Below, in pieces: positions 6,601 through 8,004 of a stretch of DNA of 8,004 bases (its first letter is position 1; every line of letters starts with the position of its first letter). Both the position numbers and the translations under genes were made by a program. Under the pieces are notes generated by a model that saw only the letters and a list, made by a program, of their open reading frames with translations, did no database searches and had not been told where the DNA came from. Source of the DNA: Candidatus Hydrogenedens sp. (GTDB lineage: Bacteria; Hydrogenedentota; Hydrogenedentia; Hydrogenedentales; Hydrogenedentaceae); NCBI GenBank assembly GCA_035378955.1, contig DAOSUS010000108.1, forward strand, positions 1 through 8,004, read 5' to 3'.

Positions 6601-7062
6601 GATACTTAAAAATTCGTCGGTTCCATTTCCGGGTGGAAGTCGAACTGGGAAATTTGTTCCATTTACATATACCGTCAAATTAGGCGGATAATTTTTATTA
6701 AACTCCAATAAATACAAATTTAATTGGACATCGCCCTGTGTCTCTACAGACTTTAAAAAAAATAGGACTGTAAAAATATGGGGTATAGTTTGAGCCCATT
6801 CATCCTTAGGTCCGGGATGAATATAACACCAATCTTCCGCAGGATTGGAATGCCCGACCATAAAATAAGAATCATCCCCATAACGGGAGTAATTTGTAGG
6901 TGCCAGAGCAAACTCTAAACACTTATTGTCTGGTGAACCTATCTCCCAGAGCAGTTTCGGTGACGGAGTATTTACAGGAGTATTATCTTGCCCCATAGCA
7001 ACAATAGATAAACACAGGAAAGAAACAGCGAAGATAAATAGTAGAAAAATTCGTTGAGCCAT
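3700..7062 (-). CDS. Exported GH38-type alpha-mannosidase-like glycoside hydrolase with an N-terminal PL4-domain-III-like module
   Basis: This 1120-residue protein starts at an ATG preceded by AGGAGT about 10 bases upstream. Residues 1-25 form a Sec signal peptide (MAQR, hydrophobic core, cleavage probably near AMG-Q), so it acts in the periplasm or outside. Residues about 36-200 (EIGSPDNKCLEFA... ending GSWFIYDSVQLF) match the carbohydrate-binding-like domain III of polysaccharide lyase family 4. Residues about 205-300 look like a beta-sandwich linker. The GH38 catalytic part begins at VPHSHNDIGYT (312-322), where H316 and D318 should bind zinc. D433 in ITDVPGYTWG is the likely nucleophile and H644 in DEHTWG a possible further ligand. 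A helical region (about 590-690) and a long beta-rich C-terminus follow. Known GH38 enzymes cleave alpha-mannosides; the exact substrate here is unknown. It may be co-transcribed with queE, 116 bases upstream. A lone TATAAT on the - strand (7141-7136) has no good -35. Confidence 0.88.
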   Translation of the reverse strand: MAQRIFLLFIFAVSFLCLSIVAMGQDNTPVNTPSPKLLWEIGSPDNKCLEFALAPTNYSRYGDDSYFMVGHSNPAEDWCYIHPGPKDEWAQTIPHIFTVLFFLKSVETQGDVQLNLYLLEFNKNYPPNLTVYVNGTNFPVRLPPGNGTDEFLSIFDGSVSSAKKIEIPFPSSLLRLGENVIQFTVSSGSWFIYDSVQLFTPDKFELAEPQKTILRIGKPVPIPLVKSIEDKELREVRIPVRCYGQPFQGKITITNNDPIDINLQPGWNTIYYDVKEVDKDTFSSIEIKQEDKTVATRDFIIPPAKQITLYLVPHSHNDIGYTHIQTDVLKIQQGNLAKALDLIEKTKDYPAEAQFHWSAEVLWAVKSLWQSADEQTKERFKKAVNEGYFELPALFANQLTGLCNGEELTHLLDEAHYLSKELGTTIDSALITDVPGYTWGLIPTLAQAGAKYFFIGPNLSWRIGNILEVWGDKPFYWTSPCGKHKVLTWIGFAGYSWFFGGTNAMPEQIRNYLAELEGRNFPYDITLARYSIASDNGPPDDKLPDFVKQWNEQHKTPKLVITTARKALKTFEEKYGNDLPSFAGEITPYWEDGAASSARETALNRNTVRKLMNLETLWALWFSDKYPAEKFQSAWENAILYDEHTWGAHNSISEPDNPFVKEQWAIKKSFAENAEKIKADLFNLFINNFQPDYQTVSQIIVINPTPFPCTKTVIIPASWGRKGNRILKDGKPIPSQVLQSNDLVFIANEVPGWGYATFTIEQDELPTPENPVVVSDNTLQNGLIELLIDPQTGTIKSLKTQADGKEFVKENPQYKTNEYLYTEGRNPANIKRAQNIQIEIKEKGPVMGSIVVHSNSAPGAKEIRCEYVLYANSDIVEIVNSIDKQDIRTPEAVHYAFTFNIDNPNIRYQTPFAVIHLPEQQLPGSCKNYLTVQDWVDIQNEEKGVTLFTPNAPMIEIGKITVDPIEIGWKKGLILEPQVFSYVMNNYWETNYKASQDGWHTFRYYIKPYTKNTNAHPDTLAKQLNSELIIIPTNNIPKPPTNPIQISPDWVLYHLKYNPDEKAYIARLFNPTSEPVSAQIKKPTSTKPIVITSTLSPKHQSEPFTDRSLAPYEMITLKIK

Positions 7063-7178
7063 ATAAAAGTTACTCCTATCTGTTTTACATTTTTTTATTT
7101 ATAGAAATCTTCTTTTATTCGTAAAGATTATGTTGATTATATTGAATATATGAGCAGGCAACCATCATTGAAAACAAA

Positions 7179-7850
7179 TTAAACACCTTTTATATTTTCG
7201 CCCCAGATAATGCGATGTAATTGAATCTGTAATCGCACCGACAAACCATCTTGCAAAATCCAGTGAGCAAATTCCTGTAAAGATATACGCCCGGCAACAG
7301 GGGAGAATAAGACAGCACGACATTTCCTGTCCAATTGAAATTCTTTAATCTTTTGGACTGCATAATCATAATCATTTCTATCTGCAATGACAAACTTCAC
7401 CTCATCAAGAAAAGGATTCAAATAAATGATATTATCCCATAACATTTGATTTTCCATGCCACTTGAAGGACATTTAATATCCATAACTTTAATCACCCCT
7501 GGTGGAACATTTTTAACAGAACATGCCCCGTTCGTTTCTAACAGAACCGTATATCCCTTCTCCATAAGTATTTTCATCAATAAAAAAACAGGTTCCTGGA
7601 GCAAGGGTTCTCCCCCTGTAATCTCCACCATCTTACATTTATATTGAGAGATGATATTCAAAATTTCCTCAATAGTAAAAAAAGTTCCCTTTTCAAAGGC
7701 ATACCTCGTATCACACCACGAACAATCCAGATTACACCTTGACAACCGTATAAAAATCATTGGACACCCCGCCCAAGTAGACTCCCCCTGTATACTATAA
7801 AAAATCTCACACACTTCAAGATTGTAAACTTCATTAAAAGCCATATACAT
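7179..7850 (-). CDS. queE: 7-carboxy-7-deazaguanine synthase (radical SAM)
   Basis: QueE converts 6-carboxy-tetrahydropterin to 7-carboxy-7-deazaguanine, the ring-contracting step towards preQ0, queuosine and other 7-deazaguanines, in the cytoplasm. The 223-residue length is normal. IFYSIQGE (residues 16-23) is a QueE hallmark. CNLDCSWCDT (39-48) gives the three cysteines C39, C43 and C46 of the 4Fe-4S cluster, in the CX3CX2C spacing usual for radical SAM enzymes. EITGGEPLLQ (76-85) and LETNG (104-108) bind S-adenosylmethionine, DIKCPSSG (124-131) is conserved, and QLHRIIWG near the end is the usual QxHK-like C-terminal motif. The start is ambiguous. The only Shine-Dalgarno-like element, GAG at 7853-7851, directly abuts the ATG at 7850 but sits six bases before an in-frame ATG at 7844, so the 221-residue form may be the real one. 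No other queuosine genes are in the window. Confidence 0.94.
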   Translation of the reverse strand: MYMAFNEVYNLEVCEIFYSIQGESTWAGCPMIFIRLSRCNLDCSWCDTRYAFEKGTFFTIEEILNIISQYKCKMVEITGGEPLLQEPVFLLMKILMEKGYTVLLETNGACSVKNVPPGVIKVMDIKCPSSGMENQMLWDNIIYLNPFLDEVKFVIADRNDYDYAVQKIKEFQLDRKCRAVLFSPVAGRISLQEFAHWILQDGLSVRLQIQLHRIIWGENIKGV

Positions 7851-8004
7851 CTCAGTTTTTTATATTTTGTAAATTATGTAATTAAAAATGAATAAAATTG
7901 AGAATAACAAGGGAATCCTATTTAAAGCAAAACAAAAGTAATTTTTAAAAAATCAAGTCTTTGTTGTAGAATGAACGAATAGAATTTTCTCTATCTGTGA
8001 TTAT
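7851..8004. other. A+T-rich upstream region of queE, no gene seen
   Basis: There is no open frame with a start and recognisable product on either strand. The - strand carries the probable leader and promoter of queE. The ATG near 7973 on the + strand meets a stop after two codons. Confidence 0.5.
7881..7910 (-). promoter_or_regulatory. queE: Possible queE promoter
   Basis: Read on the - strand, TTGTTA (7910-7905) and TTTAAT (7886-7881) are separated by 18 bases, giving four and five of six matches to sigma70 consensus. Transcription would begin near 7874, about 25-30 bases before the start codon. Such matches arise easily in A+T-rich DNA, so this is tentative. Confidence 0.25.

Noticed and set aside
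7851..7900. preQ1 riboswitch in the queE leader, prompted by an A-rich run followed by CTGAG just before the start
   Set aside because: No G+C-bearing P1 stem or compatible loop lies upstream in the A+T-rich leader, so the aptamer cannot be drawn.

Overview
The window is a visibly A+T-rich stretch of bacterial DNA. It splits into a decayed defence-type region on the + strand (about 1-2800), a non-coding repeat-rich spacer (about 2800-3690), and two housekeeping or metabolic genes on the - strand (3700-7850). Nothing identifies the organism firmly. The large secreted GH38-type glycosidase with an N-terminal polysaccharide-lyase-4-like domain, the dispersed GTAG...CTAC palindromes and the REP-transposase tail suggest an uncultivated, polysaccharide-degrading, Gram-negative-like bacterium (for example from the Planctomycetes or Hydrogenedentes sphere). 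That placement is inference only.

Defence-type region. The window opens inside the last codons of a REP-associated (Y1-type) transposase. It runs directly into a broken C-terminal tail of an Eco57I/TaqI-like DNA methyltransferase or type IIG restriction enzyme. A 20-bp tandem duplication shifts the frame of that tail, and its TAG overlaps the ribosome binding site of the next gene. Then follow a coiled-coil plus Mrr_N-like winged-helix protein (217-780), an XRE-HTH/ImmA-IrrE metallopeptidase regulator (873-2021) and, 8 bases later, a PIN-like DUF4411 protein (2030-2565) broken by a single -1 frameshift. The last two are the usual partners of an XRE-ImmA/PIN toxin-antitoxin-like module. Just beyond lies a second, independent tail of the same methyltransferase type (ending at 2796), so homologous coding relics bracket the cassette.

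Repeat spacer. From about 2825 there are three palindromes with GTA...TAC-like ends, a patch of diverged copies of one palindrome half, and a roughly 600-bp minisatellite (3031-3636). The minisatellite is built from diverged 12-bp units arranged in 48-bp and 60/61-bp higher-order units. It is open in several frames purely because of its base composition, and I do not regard it as coding.

Minus-strand genes. queE (7-carboxy-7-deazaguanine synthase, radical SAM, queuosine/7-deazaguanine pathway) is followed 116 bases later by a 1120-residue exported GH38-type alpha-mannosidase-like enzyme. They may be co-transcribed, but no functional link is evident. The most interesting signals are the paired methyltransferase tails, the coding relic that now looks like a promoter with palindromic sites, the frameshifted PIN partner, and the hierarchical 12-bp minisatellite.
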